This document shows positions 34,848 to 46,674 of a stretch of DNA of 64,000 nucleotides, piece by piece. A model generated the notes under the pieces. It was not told the origin of the DNA. It ran no database searches and saw nothing but the letters and a program-made list of their open reading frames with translations. Origin of the DNA: Pseudomonas gingeri (GTDB lineage: Bacteria; Pseudomonadota; Gammaproteobacteria; Pseudomonadales; Pseudomonadaceae); NCBI RefSeq assembly GCF_013385425.1, contig NZ_JACAQA010000004.1, positions 1 through 64,000 of the forward strand, given 5' to 3'. A program made the translations under genes and the position numbers. Each line of letters opens with the position of its first letter. The first letter of the stretch is position 1.

Positions 34848-35497
34848 TGGGCGGTGTGCTGGGCTTTCGCGAGCTCGGCCAGACCCCTTACGAGCCGGTC
34901 TGGCATGCCATGCAGCGCTTTACCGATGGGCGCAAGAACGCGGACGCACCGGACGAAATCTGGCTGGTGCAGCATCCGTCGGTGTTCACCCAGGGCCAGG
35001 CCGGCAAGGCCGAGCATGTGCTGCTGCCGGGAGATATTCCGGTGGTCAAGGTCGATCGCGGCGGCCAGGTGACTTATCATGGCCCCGGCCAACTGGTGGC
35101 CTATCTGTTGCTGGATGTTCGCCGCCTGGGTTTTGGCGTGCGCGAACTGGTCAGCCGGATGGAGCGTTGCCTGATCGATCTGTTGGCCGGCTATGGCGTG
35201 AACGCCGAGGCCAAGGCCGACGCCCCCGGCGTGTATGTCGACGGGGCGAAGATCGCCTCCCTGGGCCTGCGGATTCGCAACGGCTGTTCGTTCCATGGCC
35301 TGGCGCTGAATGTCGACATGGACCTTGGGCCGTTTCGACGGATTAACCCCTGCGGTTATGCGGGGCTGGCGATGACCCAGCTGCGCGACCACACAGGACC
35401 GATTGAATTTGCCGAGGTAAGTGCCCGGCTGCGCGCGCAGCTCGTCAAACACCTCGACTATGCTGAGCAGACGACCCTCACGGGCGGAATCGATTGA
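34847..35497 (+). CDS. lipB: Octanoyl-[ACP]:protein octanoyltransferase
   Basis: The 216-residue protein has the LipB motifs [35 protein letters not shown], the catalytic lysine in [15 protein letters not shown] and the catalytic cysteine in INPCGYAG. It transfers octanoate from ACP to lipoyl domains of 2-oxoacid dehydrogenases. ATG 34847 overlaps the ybeD stop by one base; GTG 34844 is an alternative. lipA begins one base after its stop, so the two lipoate genes are coupled. Confidence 0.96.
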   Translation: MGGVLGFRELGQTPYEPVWHAMQRFTDGRKNADAPDEIWLVQHPSVFTQGQAGKAEHVLLPGDIPVVKVDRGGQVTYHGPGQLVAYLLLDVRRLGFGVRELVSRMERCLIDLLAGYGVNAEAKADAPGVYVDGAKIASLGLRIRNGCSFHGLALNVDMDLGPFRRINPCGYAGLAMTQLRDHTGPIEFAEVSARLRAQLVKHLDYAEQTTLTGGID

Positions 35498-35498
35498 T

Positions 35499-36524
35499 AT
35501 GACTACTGCGCAAGACGCTGTGCAAACCCTGATCCCGGCGCTGGACGTTTCCGAGCGCCCGGCCCGTGCGAAAGTCGAAACCGGCGTCAAGCTGCGTGGC
35601 GCCGAGAAAGTCGCACGTATCCCGGTGAAGATCATTCCGACCACCGAACTGCCGAAGAAACCCGACTGGATTCGCGTGCGCATCCCGGTTTCGCCGGAAG
35701 TCGACCGTATCAAGCAACTGCTGCGCAAGCACAAGCTGCACAGCGTCTGCGAAGAGGCTTCCTGCCCGAACCTGGGCGAGTGCTTCAGCGGCGGTACCGC
35801 GACCTTCATGATCATGGGTGATATCTGCACCCGTCGTTGCCCGTTCTGCGACGTCGGCCACGGCCGGCCGAAGCCCCTGGACGTCAACGAGCCGCAAAGC
35901 CTGGCCATCGCCATTGCCGACCTGCGCCTGAAGTACGTGGTGATCACTTCCGTGGACCGCGACGACCTGCGTGACGGCGGCGCCCAGCACTTCGCCGACT
36001 GCATCCGCGAGATCCGCAAGCTGTCGCCGAACGTGCAGCTCGAAACCCTGGTCCCCGACTACCGTGGGCGCATGGACATCGCGCTGGAAATCACCGCCGC
36101 CGAGCCGCCGGATGTGTTCAACCACAACCTGGAAACCGTGCCACGCCTGTACAAGGCCGCGCGTCCGGGTTCCGACTACCAGTGGTCGCTGACCCTGCTG
36201 CAACGCTTCAAGCAGATGATGCCGCACATTCCGACCAAGTCCGGCTTGATGCTGGGCCTGGGCGAAACCGACGAGGAAGTCATCGAAGTCATGCAGCGCA
36301 TGCGCGAGCACGATATCGACATGCTGACCCTCGGCCAGTACCTGCAGCCGTCCCGCAGTCACTTGCCGGTGCAGCGTTTCGTGCACCCGGACGTCTTCGC
36401 CTGGTTCGCCGAGGAAGGCTACAAGATGGGCTTCAAGAACGTGGCTTCCGGGCCGTTGGTGCGTTCGTCCTACCATGCCGACGAGCAGGCCAAGCTGGTC
36501 AAGGCTGAACTGCTGGGAGCGTAA
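35499..36524 (+). CDS. lipA: Lipoyl synthase
   Basis: The 341-residue radical SAM enzyme has both iron-sulphur clusters: the auxiliary set C84-C89-C95 in [18 protein letters not shown] and the SAM set C110-C114-C117 in [15 protein letters not shown]. The C-terminal RSSYHADEQ with its conserved serine is present. It inserts two sulphurs into octanoyl groups placed by LipB. I use ATG 35499 ([16 protein letters not shown]); the upstream in-frame extension lies within lipB. The N-terminal extension of about 30 residues is longer than in E. coli. Confidence 0.97.
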   Translation: MTTAQDAVQTLIPALDVSERPARAKVETGVKLRGAEKVARIPVKIIPTTELPKKPDWIRVRIPVSPEVDRIKQLLRKHKLHSVCEEASCPNLGECFSGGTATFMIMGDICTRRCPFCDVGHGRPKPLDVNEPQSLAIAIADLRLKYVVITSVDRDDLRDGGAQHFADCIREIRKLSPNVQLETLVPDYRGRMDIALEITAAEPPDVFNHNLETVPRLYKAARPGSDYQWSLTLLQRFKQMMPHIPTKSGLMLGLGETDEEVIEVMQRMREHDIDMLTLGQYLQPSRSHLPVQRFVHPDVFAWFAEEGYKMGFKNVASGPLVRSSYHADEQAKLVKAELLGA

Positions 36525-36527
36525 CCC

Positions 36528-37484
36528 TTGAACCGTCGTCGACCCGTGCAGGCTTCCTATCAGGTCCAGAGCGCGGTGCCGGCGCTACGGCAGGGCGGGG
36601 TGATCGGTTTGATCGCCCCTGCCGGTCCTGCTGCCCTTGACGTGCTCAGGGCGCAGGCGTGGGTTCAGGCCCGCGGTTATGAGCTGCGGATCTTTCCGGG
36701 TGTCTCGCAACGGGACGGTTACCTGGCCGGCAGTGATGAAGTCCGCCTGCGCGACTTGCACGACGCCTTTGCCGATCCTGAAATCGATGTGATTCTCTGC
36801 CTGCGCGGGGGTTATGGTTGTCCGCGTCTGTTGGACGACATTGATTTCGAATTACTTAAAAAACATCCAAAAGCCTTGGTCGGTTACAGCGATATCACTG
36901 CGCTGCACCTGGCGATTGCCCGTTATGCGGGGTTTATGACCTTTCATGGACCGTTGTTCAATGCGGATCTGCTCGGGGACAAGCTGCCACCGACCGAGTC
37001 CTCGTTGTTCAACCTGCTGACCGGGCAGGTGCGCGCGGGTAGCGTGTTCGAGCATCCCGCGGCGTTTCCACTGACCACCGTGGTTCCGGGTGCCGCTTCG
37101 GGGCGCTTGCAAGGCGGCAACCTGTCGTTGATCTGCTCCACGCTGGGCACGCCCTATGAAATCGACACCAATGGCTTGATCCTGCTGATCGAGGACGTCA
37201 ATGAGCCGCTGTACCGGGTTGACCGGTTACTCACACACCTGCGCCTGGCGGGCAAGCTGGAAGGCCTGAGGGGCGTGTTGGTGGGGGATTTCGCCGGGGT
37301 CGACCCGGATGCGCTGGCGCGCTTGCTCAAGCAGGAACTGGGACCCTTGGGCATTCCGGTGCTGGCGGGTTGGCGCAGCGGGCATTGCGACCCGAACCTG
37401 ACGTTGCCGCTGGGGGCGCAGGTGAGGTTGGATGCCGATGCGCGGCAGTTGGTGTTGGAGCAGGATGTAGTGCGCGCCGAATAA
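36528..37484 (+). CDS. ldcA: LD-carboxypeptidase (S66 family)
   Basis: The 318-residue protein starts at TTG 36528, three bases after lipA. S66 motifs are present: VIGLIAPAGPAALDVLRAQ, the nucleophile serine in KALVGYSDITALHLAIAR, the glutamate in ILLIEDVNEPLYRVDRLL and the histidine in WRSGHCDPNLTLPLG. The enzyme removes D-Ala from murein tetrapeptides in the cytoplasm, giving the tripeptide that Mpl reuses. P. aeruginosa LdcA (about PA5198) lies elsewhere, so this placement behind lipA differs from that genome. Confidence 0.92.
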   Translation: MNRRRPVQASYQVQSAVPALRQGGVIGLIAPAGPAALDVLRAQAWVQARGYELRIFPGVSQRDGYLAGSDEVRLRDLHDAFADPEIDVILCLRGGYGCPRLLDDIDFELLKKHPKALVGYSDITALHLAIARYAGFMTFHGPLFNADLLGDKLPPTESSLFNLLTGQVRAGSVFEHPAAFPLTTVVPGAASGRLQGGNLSLICSTLGTPYEIDTNGLILLIEDVNEPLYRVDRLLTHLRLAGKLEGLRGVLVGDFAGVDPDALARLLKQELGPLGIPVLAGWRSGHCDPNLTLPLGAQVRLDADARQLVLEQDVVRAE

Positions 37485-37523
37485 CCTGGTTTTATCCACA
37501 ATCTCACGGCTGATCGCATTCCT

Positions 37524-37552
37524 TGTAGGAGCCGGCAAGCCAGCTCCTACAG
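37524..37552. repeat. Compact palindromic REP element
   Basis: TGTAGGAGC and GCTCCTACA stand as 9-bp arms around CGGCAAGCCA, making a short hairpin between two convergent genes. Confidence 0.75.
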
Positions 37553-37571
37553 AGGAGAGGGCAGTGCGCTT

Positions 37572-38882
37572 CTACCGGCTACGCAAGCTCTCCAGCAGCT
37601 TGTGATTCGGATAGCCGTCCGCCGGCCAGCCCAACACTTGCTGGGCCCCACGAATCGCCTTGCGGGTATTCGCCCCGATAATCCCATCGGGATTGCCGGC
37701 GTCATAACCCTTGGTGCTGAGCAGGGTCTGCAACTCGATCCGCTCGGAACGGCTCAACGGCAGGTCATCCTTCGGCCAGTCGCCACGAATCAGACCCGCA
37801 CCACCGAAGCGTTGGGACAACAAGCCCACCGCCAGCCCATAGGACGACGAATTGTTGTACTTGAGGATGGCGCGGAAGTTATCCAGCACCAGGAACGCCG
37901 GGCCGCGATAACCGGCCGGCAGCAGCAGGGCGGCGGACAGTGAGGCCGAGCCATTTGGCAATACGGCGCCGGCTGGCAAGCGAATGCCCATTTGCAGCCA
38001 CTCGTTCACCGTCTTGCGGATCGTGCCGTCGGCCTGGGCGTAGTCGAAGGCCTGTGGCAGCACCACTTCCAGTCCCCACGGCTGCCCACGCTGCCAGCCG
38101 GAGCTTTGCAGGTAGTTGGCGGTGGAGGCCAGCGCATCGGCCGAGTCGTTCCAGATATCGCGGCGACCGTCACCGTCGAAGTCCACCGCGTAGCTGTTGT
38201 AGGTGGTGGGGATGAACTGGGTCTGGCCCATGGCTCCGGCCCAGGAACCGAGCATCTGCTCAGGCTGGATATCGCCATGCTGGATAATCTGCAGCGCCGC
38301 CAGCAACTGGGCCTGGGCGAATCCCGGGCGGCGGCCTTCATAGGCCAGGGTCGCCAGCGAACGGATCACCGACTTGTCACCCTGGAACTGGCCGAAATTG
38401 CTTTCCATGCCCCATACCGCCACCAGGGCCTCACGGTCGACACCATAACGTTGTTCAATGCTCGCCAGCAGTGCGCTGTTCTGTACCAGCAGGGCCTGGC
38501 CCTTGCGCACACGCACGGGGGACAGGGCGCCGTCGAGGTATTCCCAGACCGGACGGGTGAATTCCGGCTGGCTGCGGTCGGCCTTGATCACGCTCATGTC
38601 CGGGGTGACACCGGCAAAGGCGGTATCGAAGATGGCGGGCGTGATGCCGGCTCTCAGGGCTTCGATACGGAAGGCGGACATCCATTCATCGAAGCTTTGC
38701 GCAGGCTGGATAGTCAGGTCGTCATTGACCTGTGGTTGGGTAGTGACCGGGGCTGCGGGGAGGGTTTGCAGCGGCTCGGCATCGGCGGCGGTCGGCTTTT
38801 CCGCGCAGGCAACTAACAGGATGAAGCTGGTGGCGGCGAACAGTCGACGTAGGGGACGACGAAGGGTAAGGCAAAAGGGCAT
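37572..38882 (-). CDS. MltB-family lytic transglycosylase with PG-binding domain
   Basis: The 436-residue lipoprotein starts at ATG 38882, with lipobox LVAC. The transglycosylase domain has its catalytic Glu in VAVWGMESNFGQFQGDKSVI, and the GAMGQTQFIPTTYNSYAVDF and YGLAVGLLSQRFGG blocks. A C-terminal peptidoglycan-binding domain at about 370-430 (LQTLLSTKGYDAGNPDGIIG) completes it. It corresponds to P. aeruginosa PA3992, described as SltG. It is the second MltB-type enzyme in the window, beside mltB at 31104. It lies downstream of arfA on the same strand. Confidence 0.92.
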   Translation of the reverse strand: MPFCLTLRRPLRRLFAATSFILLVACAEKPTAADAEPLQTLPAAPVTTQPQVNDDLTIQPAQSFDEWMSAFRIEALRAGITPAIFDTAFAGVTPDMSVIKADRSQPEFTRPVWEYLDGALSPVRVRKGQALLVQNSALLASIEQRYGVDREALVAVWGMESNFGQFQGDKSVIRSLATLAYEGRRPGFAQAQLLAALQIIQHGDIQPEQMLGSWAGAMGQTQFIPTTYNSYAVDFDGDGRRDIWNDSADALASTANYLQSSGWQRGQPWGLEVVLPQAFDYAQADGTIRKTVNEWLQMGIRLPAGAVLPNGSASLSAALLLPAGYRGPAFLVLDNFRAILKYNNSSSYGLAVGLLSQRFGGAGLIRGDWPKDDLPLSRSERIELQTLLSTKGYDAGNPDGIIGANTRKAIRGAQQVLGWPADGYPNHKLLESLRSR

Positions 38883-38961
38883 GCGCGGGTCCGGATAATG
38901 CGAATCAGGTGCTGACCTTACCATGCTTGAGGGGGTGGAGTCGTGATGGCGCTCTATGCTT

Positions 38962-39123
38962 TCAGGCCGCCAGAAAGTAAGAAGCCTCCCAGCTTTTAGA
39001 CTGGAAGGCTTCGCGGCGGTAGCTGCCTTTGCCCTTCGCCGGTTGTTCCTGACGGCTGCGGAACAGTGGCTGGGCGATGATGGATTTGGCTTTATTGGGA
39101 CGCTGCCGGGACGGCTTGCTCAT
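38962..39123 (-). CDS. arfA: Alternative ribosome-rescue factor A
   Basis: This small frame runs from ATG 39123 to TGA 38962 (53 residues): MSKPSRQRPNKAKSIIAQPL, FRSRQEQPAKGKGSYRREAF, and a tail with WEAS. The LFRxRxE, KGKGSYxR and WEAS blocks match ArfA, which places a basic tail in the empty mRNA channel of stalled ribosomes and recruits RF2. A GC-rich hairpin lies inside the last codons (38981-39012), so mRNA would be cut or terminated before the stop. That is the known ArfA design, in which tmRNA destroys the product until trans-translation fails. It sits between holA and the transglycosylase gene (about PA3990 in P. aeruginosa). Confidence 0.85.
   Translation of the reverse strand: MSKPSRQRPNKAKSIIAQPLFRSRQEQPAKGKGSYRREAFQSKSWEASYFLAA
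38981..39012 (-). terminator. Intragenic hairpin in arfA
   Basis: GAAGCCTCCCAG and CTGGAAGGCTTC are complementary over 11 of 12 positions, with an 8-base loop that has TTTTAG in it. On the minus-strand RNA the mismatch becomes a G-U pair. It lies within the arfA codons, ahead of CTTACTTTC, so it can act as terminator or RNase III site. Confidence 0.7.
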
Positions 39124-39213
39124 GGACTTGCACTCTTGAGGTGTGTTGAAGAGTGCGAATCATCGGGCAGATGTGGCTGTCTGTCCAGTGGGGGCATTTG
39201 GCTATGCTGGCGG

Positions 39214-40251
39214 TTATTCCGCTGGCAATGCCAGGCGTTGTCCACACATCAACAGGCTCAGCCGACTCAGGCTGCTCCATGGGGAGCCCGCCGCCTGGCC
39301 CTTGATCTGCGCGTCGATGCGTTGCGCGTCCAGCAACAGCTGGCTCCAGCGTTGTGCCGAGTGCCGTTGCAGGGCCTTGCTCATCAGCGGCTTGCGTTTG
39401 TCCCAGACCGGGGGACGGGCCTGGCTGAAGGCCTTGTCCAGCGGTGTGCCCTGGCTGTATTGCAGCGACAGGTTGGCCAGCAGCCGCAGTTCCCGGGCCA
39501 GGGCCCAGAGAATCACCGGCGGCTCGACCCCTTCGCCGCGCAACCCTTCGAGCATCCGCAGGGCATGGGCGGCTTCGCCGTTAAGCACCGCATCCACCAG
39601 GCCAAACACATCGAAACGAGCACTGTCGGCCACGGCCGCCTGCACCGTTTCCACGGTGATCTGTCCACCCTCGGCCATCAGCTTGAGCTTTTCGATTTCC
39701 TGGGCAGCGGCCAGCAGGTTGCCTTCGACCCGTGCGGCAATCAGTTCCACCGCGTCCTGCTGGGCCGAAAGGCCGGCCTGGGACAGGCGCTGGCGAATCC
39801 ACTGCGGCAGCTGCGCGGCGTCCACCGGCCAGATCTGGATGAACTGGGTGTCCTGGCCTTCGACCAGGGCCTTGCCCCACTTGGTCTTCTGGGCGCTGCC
39901 ATCGAGCTTGGGCAGGCTGATCAGCAGCAGGGTGTCTTCGGCCGGACGCGAGCAGTATTCGATCAGTGCCGCGGCGCCCTTGTCCCCGGGCTTGCCCGAA
40001 GGCAGGCGCAGTTCCAGCAGGCGTTTTTCGGCGAACAGCGACATGCTGGCACCGGCTTGCAGCAGCGTGCCCCAGTCGAAGTTGGCGTCGGCGCTGAACA
40101 CCTGGCGTTCGTCGAAACCCTGTTGGCGAGCGGCACTACGAATGGCGTCGGCGGCTTCCTGGCACAGCAGCGGATCGTCGCCGCTGATGACGTAGACCGG
40201 CGCAAGGCTGCCTTGCAGGTGTTTGGCGAGTTGGGCGGGGGCGAGTTTCAT
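39214..40251 (-). CDS. holA: DNA polymerase III delta subunit
   Basis: The 345-residue protein starts MKLAPAQLAKHLQGSLAPVY at ATG 40251 and has the HolA clamp-loader layout. An AAA+-like N-terminal domain has VISGDDPLLCQEAADAIRSA and an RLPSGKPGDKG segment; the C-terminal collar domain has LWALARELRLLANLS. Delta opens the beta clamp. lptE precedes it by 40 bases and leuS is further upstream, the conserved leuS-lptE-holA order. The upstream open frame (40 codons) has no homology and was excluded. Confidence 0.95.
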   Translation of the reverse strand: MKLAPAQLAKHLQGSLAPVYVISGDDPLLCQEAADAIRSAARQQGFDERQVFSADANFDWGTLLQAGASMSLFAEKRLLELRLPSGKPGDKGAAALIEYCSRPAEDTLLLISLPKLDGSAQKTKWGKALVEGQDTQFIQIWPVDAAQLPQWIRQRLSQAGLSAQQDAVELIAARVEGNLLAAAQEIEKLKLMAEGGQITVETVQAAVADSARFDVFGLVDAVLNGEAAHALRMLEGLRGEGVEPPVILWALARELRLLANLSLQYSQGTPLDKAFSQARPPVWDKRKPLMSKALQRHSAQRWSQLLLDAQRIDAQIKGQAAGSPWSSLSRLSLLMCGQRLALPAE

Positions 40252-40291
40252 AGGCGGGCAACGGCGGGGCGCCCAGGGCGCCCCGACAGGC

Positions 40292-40897
40292 CTATTGCTT
40301 AGGCAGTTGCAGCGGCGATTGCTGCGGCTGCGACGCTTCGTACTTGCGCGCGGCTTCCAGGGCGTCGGCATCGGCCTTGGCCTTGTTGTCGGCGGTCTGT
40401 TGCAGGGCGTCCAGTTGCTCCGGTGTCAGCAGTTGCAGGCGCAGGACCATCTGTTGAATCAGGTCACGACGCATTTCCTTGCGCAGCTGACCCGCCTCGG
40501 CGTCGCCGGCAGTGATGTTGTTGCCGTCGTGCACGTAGTACTTCTGTATTTGCAGCTTGCCGGTCAGCAGTTGCAGGTCGTGGTCGCCACGGATTTCATA
40601 GTACAGCGCGGTATTGAGCTCGTACTCGGCGTTGCGGCCGGAGCCCGAGTAGGTCGCGTCACGCTGGGTTTCCTGCTCGTCGGTCAGGACCAGCTTGTAA
40701 GGCGCGCCGCTGTAGACCTTGACGCCGCTGTGCTCGAGGACCTGGGTCAACTGCTTGACCGTGTCGCCATAGGCGTTACGGGCACTGACCGACAGTTCCT
40801 TGATGGTCAGTTGGTTGGTGCCGGTGCCGCGCAGCTGGAAGCCGCAGGCGCTCAGCAGCACGGCGAGGCCCATTACCAGCAAATTGCGTTTGATCAT
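40292..40897 (-). CDS. lptE: LPS-assembly lipoprotein LptE
   Basis: The 201-residue lipoprotein begins MIKRNLLVMGLAVLLSACGF with lipobox LSAC, preceded by the strong ribosome site GGGGAGC. The body has the LptE pattern CGFQLRGTG and DTVKQLTQVLEHSGVKVY. It plugs the LptD barrel and helps to place LPS in the outer membrane. The long C-terminal helical tail (DNKAKADADALEAARKYEAS) is typical of Pseudomonas. It is placed between leuS and holA. Confidence 0.95.
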   Translation of the reverse strand: MIKRNLLVMGLAVLLSACGFQLRGTGTNQLTIKELSVSARNAYGDTVKQLTQVLEHSGVKVYSGAPYKLVLTDEQETQRDATYSGSGRNAEYELNTALYYEIRGDHDLQLLTGKLQIQKYYVHDGNNITAGDAEAGQLRKEMRRDLIQQMVLRLQLLTPEQLDALQQTADNKAKADADALEAARKYEASQPQQSPLQLPKQ

Positions 40898-40985
40898 CTT
40901 GTTGCTCCCCTTGAAACCCTGTGGGTCGACGGTGCGACCGCGGAAGTCTTGCAAGGCGCCCGCAACAGCAGGCGCCCGATCCTGT

Positions 40986-43661
<2,676 letters not shown>

Positions 43662-43815
43662 TTACAGGAAGCGCCGTAGCATACATGACGCCGCTCTATC
43701 GAGGGAAACCCTGATTGCACCGCCCAAGCCGTTGGTCGCGGCGGTCGGCTGGTTTGCCGGACACCGCTAAGCTTGGAAGAGGGGGAGTGATTCTTATCTT
43801 CAATGAGGTGAGCGG

Positions 43816-44133
43816 ATGGTGGAGTCGCAGCGATATGTCATGAAACCCGAGTTGTACGAACGTTTGATCGTCCGTCTGGGGCATGCCCTGGACGCAGCCA
43901 GTACGGCGGCGCGCTTGCGTGATGAGCGGCCCGCCGAGTTGGAGTTGCGTGGCTTGAGCCATGCCGAGTTTGAATTGATCAGGGCCTATCTGGATCTCAG
44001 TGGGCAGGATGTGCCTGTGCCGTTTTCCGTTTTGGAGTACAAGGTGCCACCCCGTTCGGCCGAGATCATCTGGTTGAAAGACAAAATGCCCAATCCCGGT
44101 TCGGCGAAGTTCAAGTCCGCGGGGGTCAAGTAA
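43816..44133 (+). CDS. Hypothetical 105-residue protein
   Basis: An ATG with GAGGTGAG about five bases upstream starts a 105-residue product that I do not recognise. It is mostly helical to about residue 65 (ELYERLIVRLGHALDAASTA and RDERPAELELRGLSHAEFEL), then a strand-rich part (VPVPFSVLEYKVPPRSAEII) and a basic C-terminus ending KFKSAGVK. No signal peptide, membrane segment or cysteine is present. It is flanked by leuS (divergent) and the YdcF-like gene (same strand, 121 bases on). A conserved Pseudomonas orphan is likely. Confidence 0.75.
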   Translation: MVESQRYVMKPELYERLIVRLGHALDAASTAARLRDERPAELELRGLSHAEFELIRAYLDLSGQDVPVPFSVLEYKVPPRSAEIIWLKDKMPNPGSAKFKSAGVK

Positions 44134-44254
44134 GGTTCGCCCGGCGGCGTGCTGTTGTCTGTCGCTAACCTGGCTTCGGTTTGAAGTCATTGTTCCAGAG
44201 GTTGTTGATTGACCCCGATGCACTTAGGCTTCGGGCATCTTCTGGAGGTGCCCG

Positions 44255-45016
44255 ATGCCTGTTCGTTACATCCTTAAACAATTGTTCATGCCTCCCGGCC
44301 TTCTGTTGCTGTTGCTGTTGTGCGCCTGGTGGTTTCGACGCACTCGGCCGCGCCTGGCGGGTGTGTGTTTTGCACTTGGCCTGGGCGGGTTCTGGTTGAT
44401 GAGCCTGCCGGTGGTGGTGGAGTGGGGCGCGCGGGCACTGGAGACGGTGCCGCCGCTTGAGCGCAGTGAGTGGGCGGGGCTGGCGCAGCGGGCCGATGCC
44501 ATTGTGGTGTTGGGGTCGGGGCGTGAGCGCGGTGATCCGGCGTGGGGCGACGATCAGCCGACCGGCATCGGTCTGGAGCGCCAGCGTTATGCAGCGCGGT
44601 TGGCGAAGGCTTCGGGGTTGCCGGTGCTGACCAGTGGTGGTCTGCACTACGGTACGCCGCCGAGTGAGGCGGCGTTGATGGCGGCGTCGATGCAGAGTGA
44701 TTTCGACGTGGCGGTGCGTTGGCAAGAAGGGCGCAGCACCACGACCTGGGAAAATGCCCAGTTCAGTTATGAGCTGCTGGCACCGCTGGGGATCAAGCGC
44801 GTGGTGGTGGTGACCCATGCCGCGCATATGTCGCGGGCGATGTGGAGCTTTGAAAAGGCCGGCTTTACCGTGGTGCCGGCGCCGGTGGGCTTTTTCGGGC
44901 AGGACAATGCGAGGCCGGCAGGAGGCTGGATGCCGGAGTTCAAGGCGATCTGGCGCAGTGGGCAGTTGATCAATGAAGCGGTGGGGCAGGTGGGATACAG
45001 ACTGTTCTACCGTTAG
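44255..45016 (+). CDS. YdcF/ElyC-family (DUF218) membrane protein
   Basis: The 253-residue protein has two N-terminal membrane segments at about 10-28 and 33-55, followed by a DUF218 domain. Its blocks are ADAIVVLGSGRERGD, GIGLERQRYAARLAKASGLP, EGRSTTTWENAQFSYELL and VVVVTHAAHMSRAMWSFEKA. E. coli ElyC has this architecture and affects undecaprenyl phosphate and envelope integrity in the cold. A GGAGG site (44246-44250, in TCTGGAGGTGCCCG) precedes the ATG. The exact activity is unknown. Confidence 0.88.
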   Translation: MPVRYILKQLFMPPGLLLLLLLCAWWFRRTRPRLAGVCFALGLGGFWLMSLPVVVEWGARALETVPPLERSEWAGLAQRADAIVVLGSGRERGDPAWGDDQPTGIGLERQRYAARLAKASGLPVLTSGGLHYGTPPSEAALMAASMQSDFDVAVRWQEGRSTTTWENAQFSYELLAPLGIKRVVVVTHAAHMSRAMWSFEKAGFTVVPAPVGFFGQDNARPAGGWMPEFKAIWRSGQLINEAVGQVGYRLFYR

Positions 45017-45040
45017 ATCGCAGTATTGAAGAAAACACCG

Positions 45041-45124
45041 AACCTGTAGGAGCAGGGCTTGCCCGCGAAGCTTTCAGCGGTCTTGAGGCCGCCTTCGCGG
45101 GCAAGCCCTGCTCCTACAAGGTTA
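45041..45124. repeat. REPIN with extended palindrome
   Basis: CCTGTAGGAGCAGGGCTTGC and its inverse GCAAGCCCTGCTCCTACAAG face each other. The complementarity continues outward (AAACACCG at 45033 and CGGTGTTT at 45128), making a hairpin of about 100 bases between two convergent genes. Confidence 0.8.
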
Positions 45125-45142
45125 TGCGGTGTTTGGTCGGGC

Positions 45143-46666
45143 TCAGACCGTCTTGGCAATCCGGCTGGCCAGCAGGGCCCAGCCGAACAGCAAGCCACAC
45201 AGGATGATCAGCGGCCACGAACGCCATTGCAGGTAAGGCGTCAGCTCGTGCATCGGCACCACTTCGCCGTACAGGATGCCCTGTTCGAACTGCGGGATGC
45301 GCGTGGTGATCTCGCCAAATGGGTTGATCAAGCCGGTGACACCGTTGTTGGTCGCCCGAATCATCCAGCGTCCGGCTTCCAGGGCACGCATCTGGGCCAT
45401 TTGCAGATGCTGCAAGGGGCCGATCGAGGTGCCGAACCAGGTGTCGTTGCTGATGGTCAGCAGCAGGTCGCTGCGCGCCGACAGGCTGGCGGCGAACTCC
45501 GGGTAGACCACTTCGTAGCAGATGAACGGGGCGATCTGGTAACCCTTGGCCTGCAACAGCGGCTGGTCAGCCGGGCCACGGGCGAAGTCGGACATTGGCA
45601 GGTTGAAGAAGTCGATCAACCCACGCAGCAGCTCTTGCAGCGGCACATATTCACCAAACGGCACCAGCTTCTGCTTCAGATAGGTGCCATCACCTTCGCC
45701 GGTCACGGTGATGCCGTTGTAGTAGCGCTTCTCGTTGTCCACCACCTGGCGGATCGGTACGCCGGTGATCAGCGCCGAATGCCGATCCGCGGCGAAGCGG
45801 CCCATCATCGCCAGATAACCCTCGGCCGACTCCTTCAGTATCGGCACGGCGGTTTCCGGCCAGACCAGCAGGTCCACGCGCTTGGAGCGAAAGCTCAGGT
45901 CGCGGTATAGCGCCAACTGGGCATCGACCTGTGCAGGATCCCACTTCATGCTCTGCTCGATATTGCCCTGCACCGCCGCCACCGTCAGCGGTTCGCCCGC
46001 CGGGCTGGTCCAGGCGTGATGCTTGAGCGCGATCCCCGCCACCCAGGGACCGAGCAGCAGCACCACACCCACGGCGATAAAGCCCATGCGTCCGGCCTGG
46101 AGCAGTCGGCGGGCGTTGTATAGCAGCGCCGCGGTCAGGGCCAGGGCAAAGGAGATCAACCAGATGCCACCCAGCGGCGCGAGCCCCGCCAGTGGGCCGT
46201 CGAGCTGGCTGTAGCCGGAATAAAGCCAGGGGAAGCCGGTCAGGAACCAGCCGCGAAAGGCTTCCTGGCCCACCCACAAGGCGGCGAAGGCCAGGGCATC
46301 GGCCAGCGGCGCTTCGTTGCGGCGTATCCAGCGTGCCCAGAGCCAGGCGGGCAGGGCAAAGAACCAGGCGATGGCCGCTGTGAACGCGAGCATCAGGAAA
46401 CCCGCCAGCAACACCGAAGCATCGCCGTAGGTATGGATACTCACGTAGATCCAGCTGGTACCGGCGCCGAACAGGCCGAACCCGAAGCACCAGCCGCGCC
46501 CCAGTGCCTGGCGCGGCGACAGCTCGCGCAGGCCGGCGTAGAACACACCCACCGCCAGCAATGCCAAGGGCCAGATATCGTACGGCGCCAGGGCCAGGGT
46601 GGTCAGTGCGCCGGCCACCACGGCCAGCAGGTTACCGGGCCAGCCGGGGCGGGTTAAGCGCAGCAT
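45143..46666 (-). CDS. lnt: Apolipoprotein N-acyltransferase
   Basis: The 507-residue enzyme has about six to seven N-terminal membrane segments (to about residue 200), a periplasmic nitrilase-like domain and a last membrane helix. The catalytic triad is the Glu in LLVWPETAVPIL, the Lys in YLKQKLVPFGEYVPL and the Cys in IAPFICYEVVYPEF. It adds the third acyl chain to lipoproteins, which makes Lol sorting possible; this window encodes several lipoproteins that need it. corC precedes it by 8 bases. Confidence 0.96.
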   Translation of the reverse strand: MLRLTRPGWPGNLLAVVAGALTTLALAPYDIWPLALLAVGVFYAGLRELSPRQALGRGWCFGFGLFGAGTSWIYVSIHTYGDASVLLAGFLMLAFTAAIAWFFALPAWLWARWIRRNEAPLADALAFAALWVGQEAFRGWFLTGFPWLYSGYSQLDGPLAGLAPLGGIWLISFALALTAALLYNARRLLQAGRMGFIAVGVVLLLGPWVAGIALKHHAWTSPAGEPLTVAAVQGNIEQSMKWDPAQVDAQLALYRDLSFRSKRVDLLVWPETAVPILKESAEGYLAMMGRFAADRHSALITGVPIRQVVDNEKRYYNGITVTGEGDGTYLKQKLVPFGEYVPLQELLRGLIDFFNLPMSDFARGPADQPLLQAKGYQIAPFICYEVVYPEFAASLSARSDLLLTISNDTWFGTSIGPLQHLQMAQMRALEAGRWMIRATNNGVTGLINPFGEITTRIPQFEQGILYGEVVPMHELTPYLQWRSWPLIILCGLLFGWALLASRIAKTV

Positions 46667-46674
46667 GTGAATCC

